Below, one piece after another: positions 19,922-29,469 of a stretch of 64,000 nucleotides of DNA. The notes beneath the pieces were generated by a model that was given only the letters and a program-made list of their open reading frames with translations, searched no databases and was not told the DNA's origin. The number at the start of each line of letters is the position of its first letter. The stretch's first letter is position 1. A program made the translations under genes and the position numbers. Source of the DNA: an uncultured Pelagibacteraceae bacterium (GTDB lineage Bacteria > Pseudomonadota > Alphaproteobacteria > Pelagibacterales > Pelagibacteraceae). The stretch spans positions 1-64,000 of the forward strand of contig CACNFL010000001.1 in the NCBI GenBank assembly GCA_902619745.1, in the 5' to 3' direction.

Positions 19922-20653
19922 ATGGAGCAAACAGATAAAGATGTGCGACTAGAGTTGTCTGCTCTCTATAGAATTTTACATATGTACGGTATGACAGACC
20001 TTGCTAACCAATGTGCGGGCGCAAGATCTGCTGAAGATAAGAATTGTTCTTTCGTTCATCCATATGGAATGTTTTATGAAGAAATTACCGCTTCATCTTT
20101 AGTTAAAATTGATGAAAACGGAAAAAAATTAGACTCAGATGGACCTTGGTTAAACGACGGATGCATTAATCTTGCTCAATGGATTTTTAATAAAAGAAAT
20201 GATGTAAACTTTTATGTTCACGGACATGCTAACGATGTGATGGCAGTTGGTGGCACTAAAGAGGGTTTAATGTATCTTTCACAGGCTGCAGTTTACTTAA
20301 ATCATCTTGTTGGATACATTGATTATGAATTTGTTGAAGACAAGGACTTCGGAACTAAATTTGAAAACCTAATTAGCAAACACGACATTTTGATTACTAG
20401 AAATCATGGATATTACACAGTAGGAAAAACTGCAGCAGAAGCATTTTTCAGAGCTTATTATCTGGAGCAAGCATGTTCAGTTCAGGTAAAAAATCTTGCT
20501 ATGGGTTTAAATAAACATGAAATAGATAAACAAAAAGCTGCATATTTCTGGGAAAATATGAGTGACTCTGATGATTATAATTATGATGGAAAAACAGAGT
20601 GGGCTGCTTTATTAAGAAAACTAGAGAGAGAACATTCAAATTATAAAAATTAA
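19922..20653 (+). CDS. Class II aldolase/adducin family protein
   Basis: Zn-binding 'FYVHGHANDVMAVG', 'ITRNHGYYTVG'. Confidence 0.85.
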   Translation: MEQTDKDVRLELSALYRILHMYGMTDLANQCAGARSAEDKNCSFVHPYGMFYEEITASSLVKIDENGKKLDSDGPWLNDGCINLAQWIFNKRNDVNFYVHGHANDVMAVGGTKEGLMYLSQAAVYLNHLVGYIDYEFVEDKDFGTKFENLISKHDILITRNHGYYTVGKTAAEAFFRAYYLEQACSVQVKNLAMGLNKHEIDKQKAAYFWENMSDSDDYNYDGKTEWAALLRKLEREHSNYKN

Positions 20654-21804
20654 TGGAACAAAATTTTACAATTAAAAATATAACTAAAAATTCTACAAAT
20701 TTAGAAGTTGACTGGAGCGATGGAAAAAAAAGTAAATTTAATTATTTATGGCTAAGAGACAATTGTCCAACTGCACACGATAAAGACTCACGTCATAGAA
20801 TGTTTAATATTTTAAAAGTATCAAACAATATTAATCCAAAAAAATTTGCAGTAAATAATGAAGGCAAGCTTGAAATTGAATGGAGTGAAGGAGACCACGT
20901 AAGTTATTATGATCAAAGTTGGTTAAGAGAAAACTGCTATACAATAAAAAATAATTTAGAATATAAATCGCCATATCAACTTTGGGACAATTCTTTACAA
21001 AATGACCTGAATTCAATTGAGATTGAACATGATGAAATTATGAGTTCAGATGAAGGGCTTGTCAGATGGTTAGAACTTTTACATCATACTGGAATTGCTA
21101 TAGTAAAAAATGCTCCAACTGAAAATAATTCTGGCTTTAAAATTTTAAACAGAATTAGCCATACCAGAGAAACTTTTTTTAAAACACCATTTGAAGTAAT
21201 TAATATTCCTAAACCAAATAATTCTGCATACACAGCGCATGCTTTAAGAAATCACATGGATTTACCATGGTTTGAAACACCACCTGGATATCAATTTCTT
21301 CATTGTTTAGTAAATTCTGCAACTGGAGGAGACTCATCCGCCGTAGATGGCTTTGCAGTAGCGGATTATTTGAGAAAAAATGAGAAAGAAATATTTGATA
21401 CGCTAGTAAACGTTCATTTAAAATTTAGAGACATGGATTATACACAAGTGTCTGTTAGAAGTTATTACGCACCCGCGATATCTCTAACAAAAGATAATGA
21501 TTACCATGATATTCGGTTTAGTGTAGCAACTATGGATGCTTTAGATTGTCATCCTGATTTGATGGATAAAGTTTACAAAGCTCATCACCGATTTGGAAAT
21601 TTACTTCATGACGATCAATTCCAGATTAAATTTAGATTAGGACCAGGTGATATTTTTTCTTTTAACAATAGACGATTATTACACGGTAGAACTGAATATG
21701 ATCCAAACTCAGGACATAGACATTTACAAGGTTATTACATGGATCGAGATGAAATTATTGGAAGACTAAGATATTTAAAAAATTCGGTTAACTCCAACCA
21801 GTAA
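20653..21804 (+). CDS. Gamma-butyrobetaine dioxygenase-like TauD-family 2OG-Fe(II) oxygenase
   Basis: N-terminal DUF971-like 'FNYLWLRDNCPTAH...SRHR', then 'NHMDLPWFETPPGYQFLHCL' and 'FNNRRLLHGRTEY' as in BBOX1. Confidence 0.82.
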   Translation: MEQNFTIKNITKNSTNLEVDWSDGKKSKFNYLWLRDNCPTAHDKDSRHRMFNILKVSNNINPKKFAVNNEGKLEIEWSEGDHVSYYDQSWLRENCYTIKNNLEYKSPYQLWDNSLQNDLNSIEIEHDEIMSSDEGLVRWLELLHHTGIAIVKNAPTENNSGFKILNRISHTRETFFKTPFEVINIPKPNNSAYTAHALRNHMDLPWFETPPGYQFLHCLVNSATGGDSSAVDGFAVADYLRKNEKEIFDTLVNVHLKFRDMDYTQVSVRSYYAPAISLTKDNDYHDIRFSVATMDALDCHPDLMDKVYKAHHRFGNLLHDDQFQIKFRLGPGDIFSFNNRRLLHGRTEYDPNSGHRHLQGYYMDRDEIIGRLRYLKNSVNSNQ

Positions 21805-23218
21805 CATTCTTTACTTCAAGATATTCCTCAAGGCCCCAAACACCTCCTTCTCTCCCATTACCTGATTGTCTGTAACCACCAAATGGAGTTCCGGCATCTG
21901 CTCCATTTCCATTAATGTAAACACATCCGGATCTTAATTTTTTAGCAACACGATGTGCTTTTTCTCTATCTTCAGTTTGCAAATAATTTCCAAGACCATA
22001 AGAAGTATCGTTTACAATATTGACCGCCTCATCTTCAGTTTCAAAGGGAATTATAGATAACACAGGTCCAAAAATTTCTTCTTTAGCAATTCTCATTTCA
22101 TTAGTTACATCTGTAAATATAGTTGGTTTGATAAAGTATCCTTTGTTCAAACCGTTTGGTAGCTCGGGCCCACCTGCTGCAAGAGTTGCACCTTCAGAAA
22201 TTCCACTTTCAATAAGATTTATAATTTTATTATATTGAACTTTAGAGATGACTGGTCCTATATGATCCCCTTTTTTTGAAGCTTGATCTACTTTAATTTT
22301 ATTTGCTTCATCTACGGCTTCTTTAACAGCTCTTTCATAAATTGATTTCTCAACAAGCATTCTTGTTGGTGCATCACAAGATTGACCAGAATTACTCATT
22401 ACATTTCTAATGCCATCTCTTACTGCATCTTTATAACTATCAGCAAAAACAATGTTTCCACCTTTACCACCTAATTCAAGACAAACTCTTTTAATTGTTT
22501 CTGCAGCGTTTTTTGAAATTAATCTTCCTGCTCGTGTTGAACCTGTGAAAGAAACCATATCAATATCAGGGTGGCTTGAAATGTGGGTTCCTACTCCTGC
22601 ACCGTCTCCATTTACTAAATTAAATACACCTTTTGGAAAACCTGCTTCATCAATCATTTCTGCAAATAGCATTCCAGAAATAGGAGCAATTTCTGATGGT
22701 TTTAAAATCATTGTACATCCAGTTGCGAATGCTGGAACAACCTTCAAAGCAATTTGATTAATTGGCCAATTCCACGGTGTGATTAATCCACAAACTCCAA
22801 TTGGCTCATAATAGATATGATTATTTGATTTATTATCAAAGTGTTCATCAAATTTAAAATTTTTTAATCTTAAAATAAAATCATCTAAATGATCTTTCCC
22901 TGAAGCTGTTTGAACATCTGTTGCCCAATCCATTGGTGCACCCATTTCTAGAGAAATAGCCTCAGCCATTTCATTAAATCTTTTTTTATAAACTGATGAC
23001 AATTTTTCAAGTAAACTGAGCCTTTCTTCCTTGCTTGTTTCTTTCCAAGTCTCAAAGGCATCTTTTGCTGATTTAACAGCTAAATCTGTGTCTTCTTTTG
23101 AACCTAAAGAAATAATAGCAAAAGGGTCCTCATTGCATGGATTGATGACTTCAAAATCATTTTTTTTTACTGGATCAACCCATTGACCATTAATATAAAA
23201 TTTTCTTTTATCTAACAT
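21788..23218 (-). CDS. NAD-dependent aldehyde dehydrogenase
   Basis: 'VCLELGGKGGNIVFAD', 'SNSGQSCDAPTRMLV'; paralogue of 36252..37685. Confidence 0.92.
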   Translation of the reverse strand: MLDKRKFYINGQWVDPVKKNDFEVINPCNEDPFAIISLGSKEDTDLAVKSAKDAFETWKETSKEERLSLLEKLSSVYKKRFNEMAEAISLEMGAPMDWATDVQTASGKDHLDDFILRLKNFKFDEHFDNKSNNHIYYEPIGVCGLITPWNWPINQIALKVVPAFATGCTMILKPSEIAPISGMLFAEMIDEAGFPKGVFNLVNGDGAGVGTHISSHPDIDMVSFTGSTRAGRLISKNAAETIKRVCLELGGKGGNIVFADSYKDAVRDGIRNVMSNSGQSCDAPTRMLVEKSIYERAVKEAVDEANKIKVDQASKKGDHIGPVISKVQYNKIINLIESGISEGATLAAGGPELPNGLNKGYFIKPTIFTDVTNEMRIAKEEIFGPVLSIIPFETEDEAVNIVNDTSYGLGNYLQTEDREKAHRVAKKLRSGCVYINGNGADAGTPFGGYRQSGNGREGGVWGLEEYLEVKNVTGWS

Positions 23219-23238
23219 TTTCTATCTTAACACATTAA

Positions 23239-24180
23239 TTAAATTTCATATCCTTTTTCCTCAGGTTCATTATCAACCAACTCATCAGGAAAACCATTGG
23301 CTCTAAAATTAATATTATTTAAATCCTCCATCCTTTTCACAATCATTGATGACCAAGCTCTGGAACCATATTTTTTTTGACCATCTTTAAAAATTTCAAC
23401 TATTTGTGGAGAAATTTCTAGAGGAACATTTAGTTTTTTTGCAAGATTATCAAATAGACTTGTGTCTTTTAAAACCAAATCCATTGTAAAATTTATATTA
23501 TAAGATCCATTTAATATAACCTGACTTTCGGTTTCATGCACAAATGAATTACCAGAGGAAATAGCAATTCCTTTATAAGTTTTTGCTAAATCTAAATTAG
23601 ATTTTTTTGCTACAGTCCAAGCCTCACCTAATGCAACTAAATGTGCAGATGCTAGATAATTTGTAATTACTTTTAATACACTTGCTGTACCAAGCTCACC
23701 AGTGTGCAATATTTTTCTCCCCATAACAGTTAATGCAGGTAAAATTTTTTCAAATGCTTTTCTTTCTCCACCAACGAATATAGCAATATTACCTGTTGCT
23801 GCTCTATGACACCCGCCACTCACAGGTCCATCCAAAGGGATAGCTTTTTTTTCTATTACTTTTTTCCCAAGTCTTTTTACTTCATTTTCGTCTGTGGTAC
23901 TCATTTCTAACCAGATTTTATTCTCTGAGAGACCATTTATAATTCCATCGTCAGCCTCCATTACTTCAGCGGATACTTCAGGAGAAGGAAGAGAGGTAAT
24001 GATTAAATCGGATTGTTCAGCTAATTGTTTTGGAGACTTTGCAACTTTAGCACCTAAGTCTTTCAAAGAATTTGTTAAAGTTTCATCTAAATCTCTTACT
24101 GTAAGATCAAAGTTATTTCTTAATAAACTTCCTGCAAGTTTTCCTCCAACGTTACCTAAACCGATAAATCCAATTTTCAT
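23239..24180 (-). CDS. Beta-hydroxyacid dehydrogenase family (3-hydroxyisobutyrate dehydrogenase-like)
   Basis: 'MKIGFIGLGNVGGKLAGSLLRN', 'LDGPVSGGCHRAATGNIAIFVGG', 'TNYLASAHLVALGEA'. Confidence 0.85.
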   Translation of the reverse strand: MKIGFIGLGNVGGKLAGSLLRNNFDLTVRDLDETLTNSLKDLGAKVAKSPKQLAEQSDLIITSLPSPEVSAEVMEADDGIINGLSENKIWLEMSTTDENEVKRLGKKVIEKKAIPLDGPVSGGCHRAATGNIAIFVGGERKAFEKILPALTVMGRKILHTGELGTASVLKVITNYLASAHLVALGEAWTVAKKSNLDLAKTYKGIAISSGNSFVHETESQVILNGSYNINFTMDLVLKDTSLFDNLAKKLNVPLEISPQIVEIFKDGQKKYGSRAWSSMIVKRMEDLNNINFRANGFPDELVDNEPEEKGYEI

Positions 24181-25049
24181 TTTATTTCCTCTTGTTTTTT
24201 GTTTTTTGTAAATACAATTAAAATCACACCAACTATGATTATTGCACCACCTATAAATAATTCTGGAGTTGGCTTTTCTCCTAAAAGAAAAATAGCAGCC
24301 AATAAACCTGTTGGCGGTATCCCCATAGTTACAATCGGTAGTACTTTATAAAGTGGGTTGTTTTTCAAAACATAATAGAAACAACCATAAGTAATTGGTT
24401 GCATGATGAAACCTATATAAATTGCAATAATCCAATGATCAAATTTTGCATTTGTTAGATAATTAATTGTGTTTCCATCAATTATTGCAGATAGCATCAC
24501 TAATATTGGTCCAGAGAATAATGCTAACCAAGCAACTAACGCTAAAGGATTTATTTCTTTACTTAAAGGTTTAACCATAACTTGCCCAAGAGCCCATATA
24601 GCTGAACCTAAAATCGTAAGTCCAATTCCAATAAATTTTCCATCCAAGTTAGGAGATCCAGTTAAAATATAAACACCAACAAAAGCGATAGCTATACCAA
24701 TCAAAGCTCTAAGAGTTGGTTTTTCTTTAAGCATGAAGTAAGCAAAAATAACTCCAAATGGAACCTCTGTTTGAACCAAAAGAACTGCTGCAGATGCATC
24801 AATTAAATCTAAACCAGTATATGTAATACTATATTGCAATGTATTAGCGACTAATGATGCAGCAAAAATTCTTTTTAAATATCCTTTTGGAATTGGAAAC
24901 CACCAAATTAATAATGAAGCAGCAAATGTAAATCTGATACCCATTAAAAGAATAGGAGGAAAAGATTCAAATGCTGGTTTAGCTATTACAAAACCAAAGC
25001 CTAAAAAAATAGGCACCAAGCATGCTACGAAAGTGTCTTTTATATTCAT
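24177..25049 (-). CDS. DMT superfamily (EamA) transporter
   Basis: 10-TM EamA repeats, 'AIAFVGVYILTG'. Confidence 0.82.
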   Translation of the reverse strand: MNIKDTFVACLVPIFLGFGFVIAKPAFESFPPILLMGIRFTFAASLLIWWFPIPKGYLKRIFAASLVANTLQYSITYTGLDLIDASAAVLLVQTEVPFGVIFAYFMLKEKPTLRALIGIAIAFVGVYILTGSPNLDGKFIGIGLTILGSAIWALGQVMVKPLSKEINPLALVAWLALFSGPILVMLSAIIDGNTINYLTNAKFDHWIIAIYIGFIMQPITYGCFYYVLKNNPLYKVLPIVTMGIPPTGLLAAIFLLGEKPTPELFIGGAIIIVGVILIVFTKNKKQEEIK

Positions 25050-25107
25050 ACCTATTTTTTATATTAATGATTATTAAAGAACTTCTGATATATTCACCTT
25101 TTAAAAT

Positions 25108-25854
25108 ATGAATTCAACAAAAATAGATCCTAAATATATTACCAAATCAAATCCAAGAATTGGACTTATTGCGCTTGCAAGCGATTTTATGATTGAAAGA
25201 GATTTTATAAACGTAATCAAAGACAGAGAAGTTGATTTTTTTGTAAATCGTATTGAATGCTACAACCCGCTAACAAAAGAAAATTTGATCAAAATGTCAA
25301 ACAAAGTAACTGAGGTAACAAAGGATATATTACCTGATCAGAATATCGATTGCGTTGTTTATGGCTGTACCTCTGGAACAATAGCTGCAGGTTATGAATC
25401 TATTGAGAAAAAAGTAAAAGCTGCAAAACCTATGGCAGAGGTGACAACTCCAAGTACCGCTGCAATTAAAGCTTTAAAGAAGTTAAATATAAGTAAGATA
25501 AGTCTATTTACACCTTATAGCAAAAAACTTAACGATGAAGTTTTGGAATATTTTAAAAACGAAGGGTTTGAAGTTACTTCAAATTCTTACTTTGATATAG
25601 AAGCTGATTACGATATCGGAAAAGTTGATCAGAATTATTTATTTAATGTTCTATCTGAAATAGATTTAAATGGGGCAGAGGCACTCTTTGTTTCTTGTAC
25701 TGCTTTACCAGTGTTGCCAATTATTGATAAATTAGAGAAAAAATTAAATACTACAGTTTTATCTAGCAATCAGGCTTTAATTTGGGATACGCTTGTTAAA
25801 ATAAACAAAAATAATTCTGTCGAAGGATTTGGTAAATTATTTAAAGAAAATTAA
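25108..25854 (+). CDS. Maleate isomerase/Asp-Glu racemase superfamily protein, EutA-like (ectoine utilisation)
   Basis: 'CVVYGCTSGTIAAG' and 'ALFVSCTALPVLPIIDKLE' paired catalytic Cys motifs; overlaps a DoeA-like gene. Confidence 0.72.
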   Translation: MNSTKIDPKYITKSNPRIGLIALASDFMIERDFINVIKDREVDFFVNRIECYNPLTKENLIKMSNKVTEVTKDILPDQNIDCVVYGCTSGTIAAGYESIEKKVKAAKPMAEVTTPSTAAIKALKKLNISKISLFTPYSKKLNDEVLEYFKNEGFEVTSNSYFDIEADYDIGKVDQNYLFNVLSEIDLNGAEALFVSCTALPVLPIIDKLEKKLNTTVLSSNQALIWDTLVKINKNNSVEGFGKLFKEN

Positions 25855-27023
25855 TGTTGTTCACAAAAGAAGAATATAAGCAAAGATTAACAAAAGTTAA
25901 AAAAATGATGCAAGAAAAAGGCATCGATCTTTTAATCTCACATGACACTAACAACATGAATTACCTAACAGGTTATGATGCTTGGTCATTTTATTATGCT
26001 CAATGCGCAATTGTTCATATAGATGCAGACGAGCCTCTATGTTTTGTTAGGGCTCAAGATGCAGGTGGCGCATATATTAAAACTTATTTAAAGGATGAGA
26101 ATATTTTAGTTTATGACGAAAATTATATTCATACTTGGCCAAAACATCCTTATGATAATTTGGTAGAGATTATAAAAGAAAGAAAATGGGATAATTCATG
26201 CATTGGATTAGAAATGGATGCGCATTACTTCACTGCGTTTTGTTATGAAAAAATAAAGCAAGGATTACCTAATGCAAAAATCAAAGATAGCGATCGTTTA
26301 GTTAATTGGGCAAGGTTAGTAAAATCAGATGCTGAAATAGGTTTTATGAAATCTGCTGCAAAAATTTCTGAAAAAGGAATGAAAACTGCAATGGAGGTTA
26401 TTAAACCAGGAGTAAGACAGTGCGATGCAGTAGGTGAAATTCAAAAAACTTTATTCTATGGAACAGAAGAATTTGGAGGAGAATATTCTAGTATTGCAAC
26501 ATTACTTCCAACAGGGAAAGGTACTTCAGCTTCGCATTTAACAGCAACACAAGATAAATTTGTGGAGGGTGAGGCTACAATTATTGAATTATCTGGGGTT
26601 TATAAGAGATATCATTCTCCAATGGCAAGAACAGTTCTGCTTGGAAAACCCAATCAATTAAAGATTGATACAATGAACAAAACAATTGAAGCTTTAAATG
26701 CAGGCATAAGTCAAATTAAACCTGGGAATACAGCGGATGATGTTGCACAAGCTTTTTGGAAAATATTAGATAAATACGGAATAGAAAAAAAATCTCGAAC
26801 AGGTTATTCGATTGGAATTGGTTATCCTCCAGATTGGGGCGAACACACTCTTAATATTTATAAGGGAGATATGACAGTTTTAGAACCTAATGTTTGCTTT
26901 CATATGATAGCAGTGATGCAGTTCGGTGATTGGGGTGTTGAAGCATCTGAGGCTATAAGAGTTACAGAGAATGGATCAGAATTGTTCTGTAATTTTCCAA
27001 AAGAGCTTCATATTAAGAGTTAA
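25854..27023 (+). CDS. M24 family hydrolase, ectoine hydrolase DoeA/EutD-like
   Basis: 'DTNNMNYLTGYDAWSFYYAQCAIVHID' and M24-like C-terminal 'GIGIGYPPDWGEHTLNI'; pairing with EutA-like gene. Confidence 0.72.
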   Translation: MLFTKEEYKQRLTKVKKMMQEKGIDLLISHDTNNMNYLTGYDAWSFYYAQCAIVHIDADEPLCFVRAQDAGGAYIKTYLKDENILVYDENYIHTWPKHPYDNLVEIIKERKWDNSCIGLEMDAHYFTAFCYEKIKQGLPNAKIKDSDRLVNWARLVKSDAEIGFMKSAAKISEKGMKTAMEVIKPGVRQCDAVGEIQKTLFYGTEEFGGEYSSIATLLPTGKGTSASHLTATQDKFVEGEATIIELSGVYKRYHSPMARTVLLGKPNQLKIDTMNKTIEALNAGISQIKPGNTADDVAQAFWKILDKYGIEKKSRTGYSIGIGYPPDWGEHTLNIYKGDMTVLEPNVCFHMIAVMQFGDWGVEASEAIRVTENGSELFCNFPKELHIKS

Positions 27024-27068
27024 TTAGCTATTGAAATCTATTTATACAAATGTTTTATATTCACCTTT

Positions 27069-28154
27069 ATGTCTAAAAATCCAGAGTTTGTTAAATTCGA
27101 TAAAGTAGATAAAAGTTATGACGGTAAGGTTCTTGTAGTCAAAGATCTTCAATTAGATATTGCAGAAGGTGAATTCATTACAATGCTTGGTCCATCTGGT
27201 TCAGGTAAAACAACTTGTTTAATGATGTTGGCTGGTTTTGAAACACCAACTCACGGCGAAATATTATTAGATGGAAATATAATTTCGAATATTCCTCCAC
27301 ATAAAAGAGGGATCGGAATGGTTTTCCAAAACTATGCATTGTTTCCACATATGACAGTTTATGAAAATTTAGCTTTTCCATTAAGAGTAAGAAAAGTTGA
27401 AAAAGATGAAATAGATAAAAAAGTTGATAAAGCATTATCGATGGTTTCATTAAGTGGTTTTGAAACTAGAATGCCTGCTCAACTTTCTGGTGGTCAGCAA
27501 CAAAGAGTAGCAGTTGCAAGAGCTTTAGTATTTGATCCAGCAGTAGTATTAATGGATGAACCACTTGGAGCACTAGATAAAAATTTAAGAGAAAGCATGC
27601 AATATGAAATAAAACATATTCATGAAAGTATTGGTGTAACAGTTGTATATGTAACTCATGATCAAAGTGAGGCATTAACTATGTCAAATAGGATTGCAGT
27701 ATTTAATGATGGAAAGGTTCAACAACTTTCAAATCCAGCGGAACTTTATGAGAAGCCAGTAAATTCTTTTGTTGCTGAATTTATTGGGGAAAACAATACT
27801 TTTAATGGAGAGGTGATTGATATTGCTAAAGATAAATGCAAAGTTAAATTAGCAAATTCAGAAATATTAGCTAATCCAATTTCTGTTAAGTCAAAAGGAG
27901 AAAAAACAACAGTCTCATTGAGACCTGAAAGAGCGTTAATAAATCCAACTGATAAAATGGACAACATGTTTACTGGAAAAATTGAGGAAGTAATTTATCA
28001 TGGTGATCATACAAGAGTTAGATTAAATCTTTTAGGAAGTTCTGAGTTTATTCTAAAAGTTCCTAACAGCACATCCAATTTAGAATTAAAAGTTAGCCAA
28101 GATATAAATATTGGTTGGAATAGTGTTGATGCTAGAGCATTAGACCCAAAATAA
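27069..28154 (+). CDS. potA: Spermidine/putrescine-type ABC transporter ATP-binding protein
   Basis: GPSGSGKTT, LSGGQQQRVAVARAL, VVLMDEPLGALDKNLR, C-terminal TOBE region. Confidence 0.88.
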   Translation: MSKNPEFVKFDKVDKSYDGKVLVVKDLQLDIAEGEFITMLGPSGSGKTTCLMMLAGFETPTHGEILLDGNIISNIPPHKRGIGMVFQNYALFPHMTVYENLAFPLRVRKVEKDEIDKKVDKALSMVSLSGFETRMPAQLSGGQQQRVAVARALVFDPAVVLMDEPLGALDKNLRESMQYEIKHIHESIGVTVVYVTHDQSEALTMSNRIAVFNDGKVQQLSNPAELYEKPVNSFVAEFIGENNTFNGEVIDIAKDKCKVKLANSEILANPISVKSKGEKTTVSLRPERALINPTDKMDNMFTGKIEEVIYHGDHTRVRLNLLGSSEFILKVPNSTSNLELKVSQDINIGWNSVDARALDPK

Positions 28155-28243
28155 TCCTATTTAAAATATTCACATCTAATGCACGTAACTAATGACAAAA
28201 TCAGCTGTTGACTTAATCTTCCCTATTTGTTGTACTTTTACTT

Positions 28244-28261
28244 ATATAAATTAATTTATAT
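28244..28261. promoter_or_regulatory. 18-bp perfect AT palindrome upstream of potD
   Basis: ATATAAATTAATTTATAT, starts 39 bp upstream of the ATG at 28283; function unproven. Confidence 0.3.
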
Positions 28262-28282
28262 CAACGTTTAAACGGAGGAATA

Positions 28283-29401
28283 ATGAGAAAAATAAGTAAA
28301 TTATTACTAGCTCTTTCTTTTGTTGTATCTCTTACTTCTTCAGCCTTTGCTGTTACAGTAGCATCATGGGGTGGAGCTTACACAGAGTCTCAAAAGCTTG
28401 GGTATGGTGATCCTACTGCTAAAGCGCTTGGAGTAGAAATCAACTGGGTTGACTATTCTGGTGGTTTATCAGAAATCAAAGCACAAAAAGAAGCGGGTGC
28501 TATAACTTGGGATATCATAGACTTATTTGCATTCGATACTATTAACGGATGTGATGAAGGTTTATTTGTTAAATTTGATTTTGACAAAGACTTCCCAGCT
28601 GCACCAGATGGAACTCCTGCAAGTGAAGACTTCTTCACAGGAATGCCAAGTGAATGTGCTGTAGGTAACATTTTATATTCTTGGAATTATGCTTTTGACA
28701 CAAGAGCATTCGGTGGTAAAGAGCCTAAAACAATTAAGGATTTCTTTAACACTAAAAAATTCCCTGGAAAAAGAGCAATCTATAAAAGTGCTTTAACAAA
28801 CTTAGAAATCGCTTTAGCAGCTGACGGTGTTAAGTTGGGTGATGGCGGAACTAGAGTTTACAGAAAACTTTTAGAAGATGGTGGAATCGACAGAGCGATG
28901 AATAAAATCAAAGCATTATGTACAGATCCAAATGGTGGATGTGTATTCTGGTCTGCAGGTGCTCAACCACCTGAATTATTAGTTGCTGGTGAAGTTGTAA
29001 TGGCAACTGGTTGGAACGGAAGATTCTTTAACGCTGAAGTTGGAGAGAACGCTCCAATTAAACAAGTATGGGATGGTCAAGGTCTTGACTACGAATATTT
29101 CGCACTTGTTAAAGGTGGACCGGATGAAGCAAATGCTAAAAAAGCTTTAGCTATGATGACTAACACTGAAATGTTAGCTGGTAGCGCGAAGTACATTGCA
29201 TATGCTCCATGGAGAAAATCATCTCTTGATGTAATTACTGCTGGTGAGCCTTGGTACAAAGATGGTAAAACTAACATGATGCCACAAATGCCAACTGCTC
29301 CTGCAAACACTAAGAACTATTTCTTAGTAGACCCATTCTTCTGGGCTGATAACAATACTGAGATCAGTGAGAAGTGGGAAGCAATGAAAGCAGGTCTATA
29401 A
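28283..29401 (+). CDS. potD: Spermidine/putrescine-type ABC transporter substrate-binding protein
   Basis: Signal peptide MRKISKLLLALSFVVSLTSSAFA; 'VASWGGAYTESQK'; strong GGAGG Shine-Dalgarno. Confidence 0.85.
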   Translation: MRKISKLLLALSFVVSLTSSAFAVTVASWGGAYTESQKLGYGDPTAKALGVEINWVDYSGGLSEIKAQKEAGAITWDIIDLFAFDTINGCDEGLFVKFDFDKDFPAAPDGTPASEDFFTGMPSECAVGNILYSWNYAFDTRAFGGKEPKTIKDFFNTKKFPGKRAIYKSALTNLEIALAADGVKLGDGGTRVYRKLLEDGGIDRAMNKIKALCTDPNGGCVFWSAGAQPPELLVAGEVVMATGWNGRFFNAEVGENAPIKQVWDGQGLDYEYFALVKGGPDEANAKKALAMMTNTEMLAGSAKYIAYAPWRKSSLDVITAGEPWYKDGKTNMMPQMPTAPANTKNYFLVDPFFWADNNTEISEKWEAMKAGL

Positions 29402-29438
29402 TTTCAGTTTTAAACACTGAATTTATATAATATATTTA

Positions 29439-29469
29439 GGGCGGTTATTTTTAACCGCCCTATTTTTTT
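29439..29469 (+). terminator. Intrinsic terminator/attenuator between potD and permease genes
   Basis: GGGCGGTTA-TTTT-TAACCGCCC, then TATTTTTTT. Confidence 0.9.

Noticed and set aside
22452-22757. 101-aa plus-strand ORF antisense to an ALDH
   Set aside because: A similar antisense ORF (36662-37009) occurs at the same place in the paralogous ALDH ('SGW...PSP.TKLNTPFG'), as expected from sense-strand protein conservation; no independent coding support.
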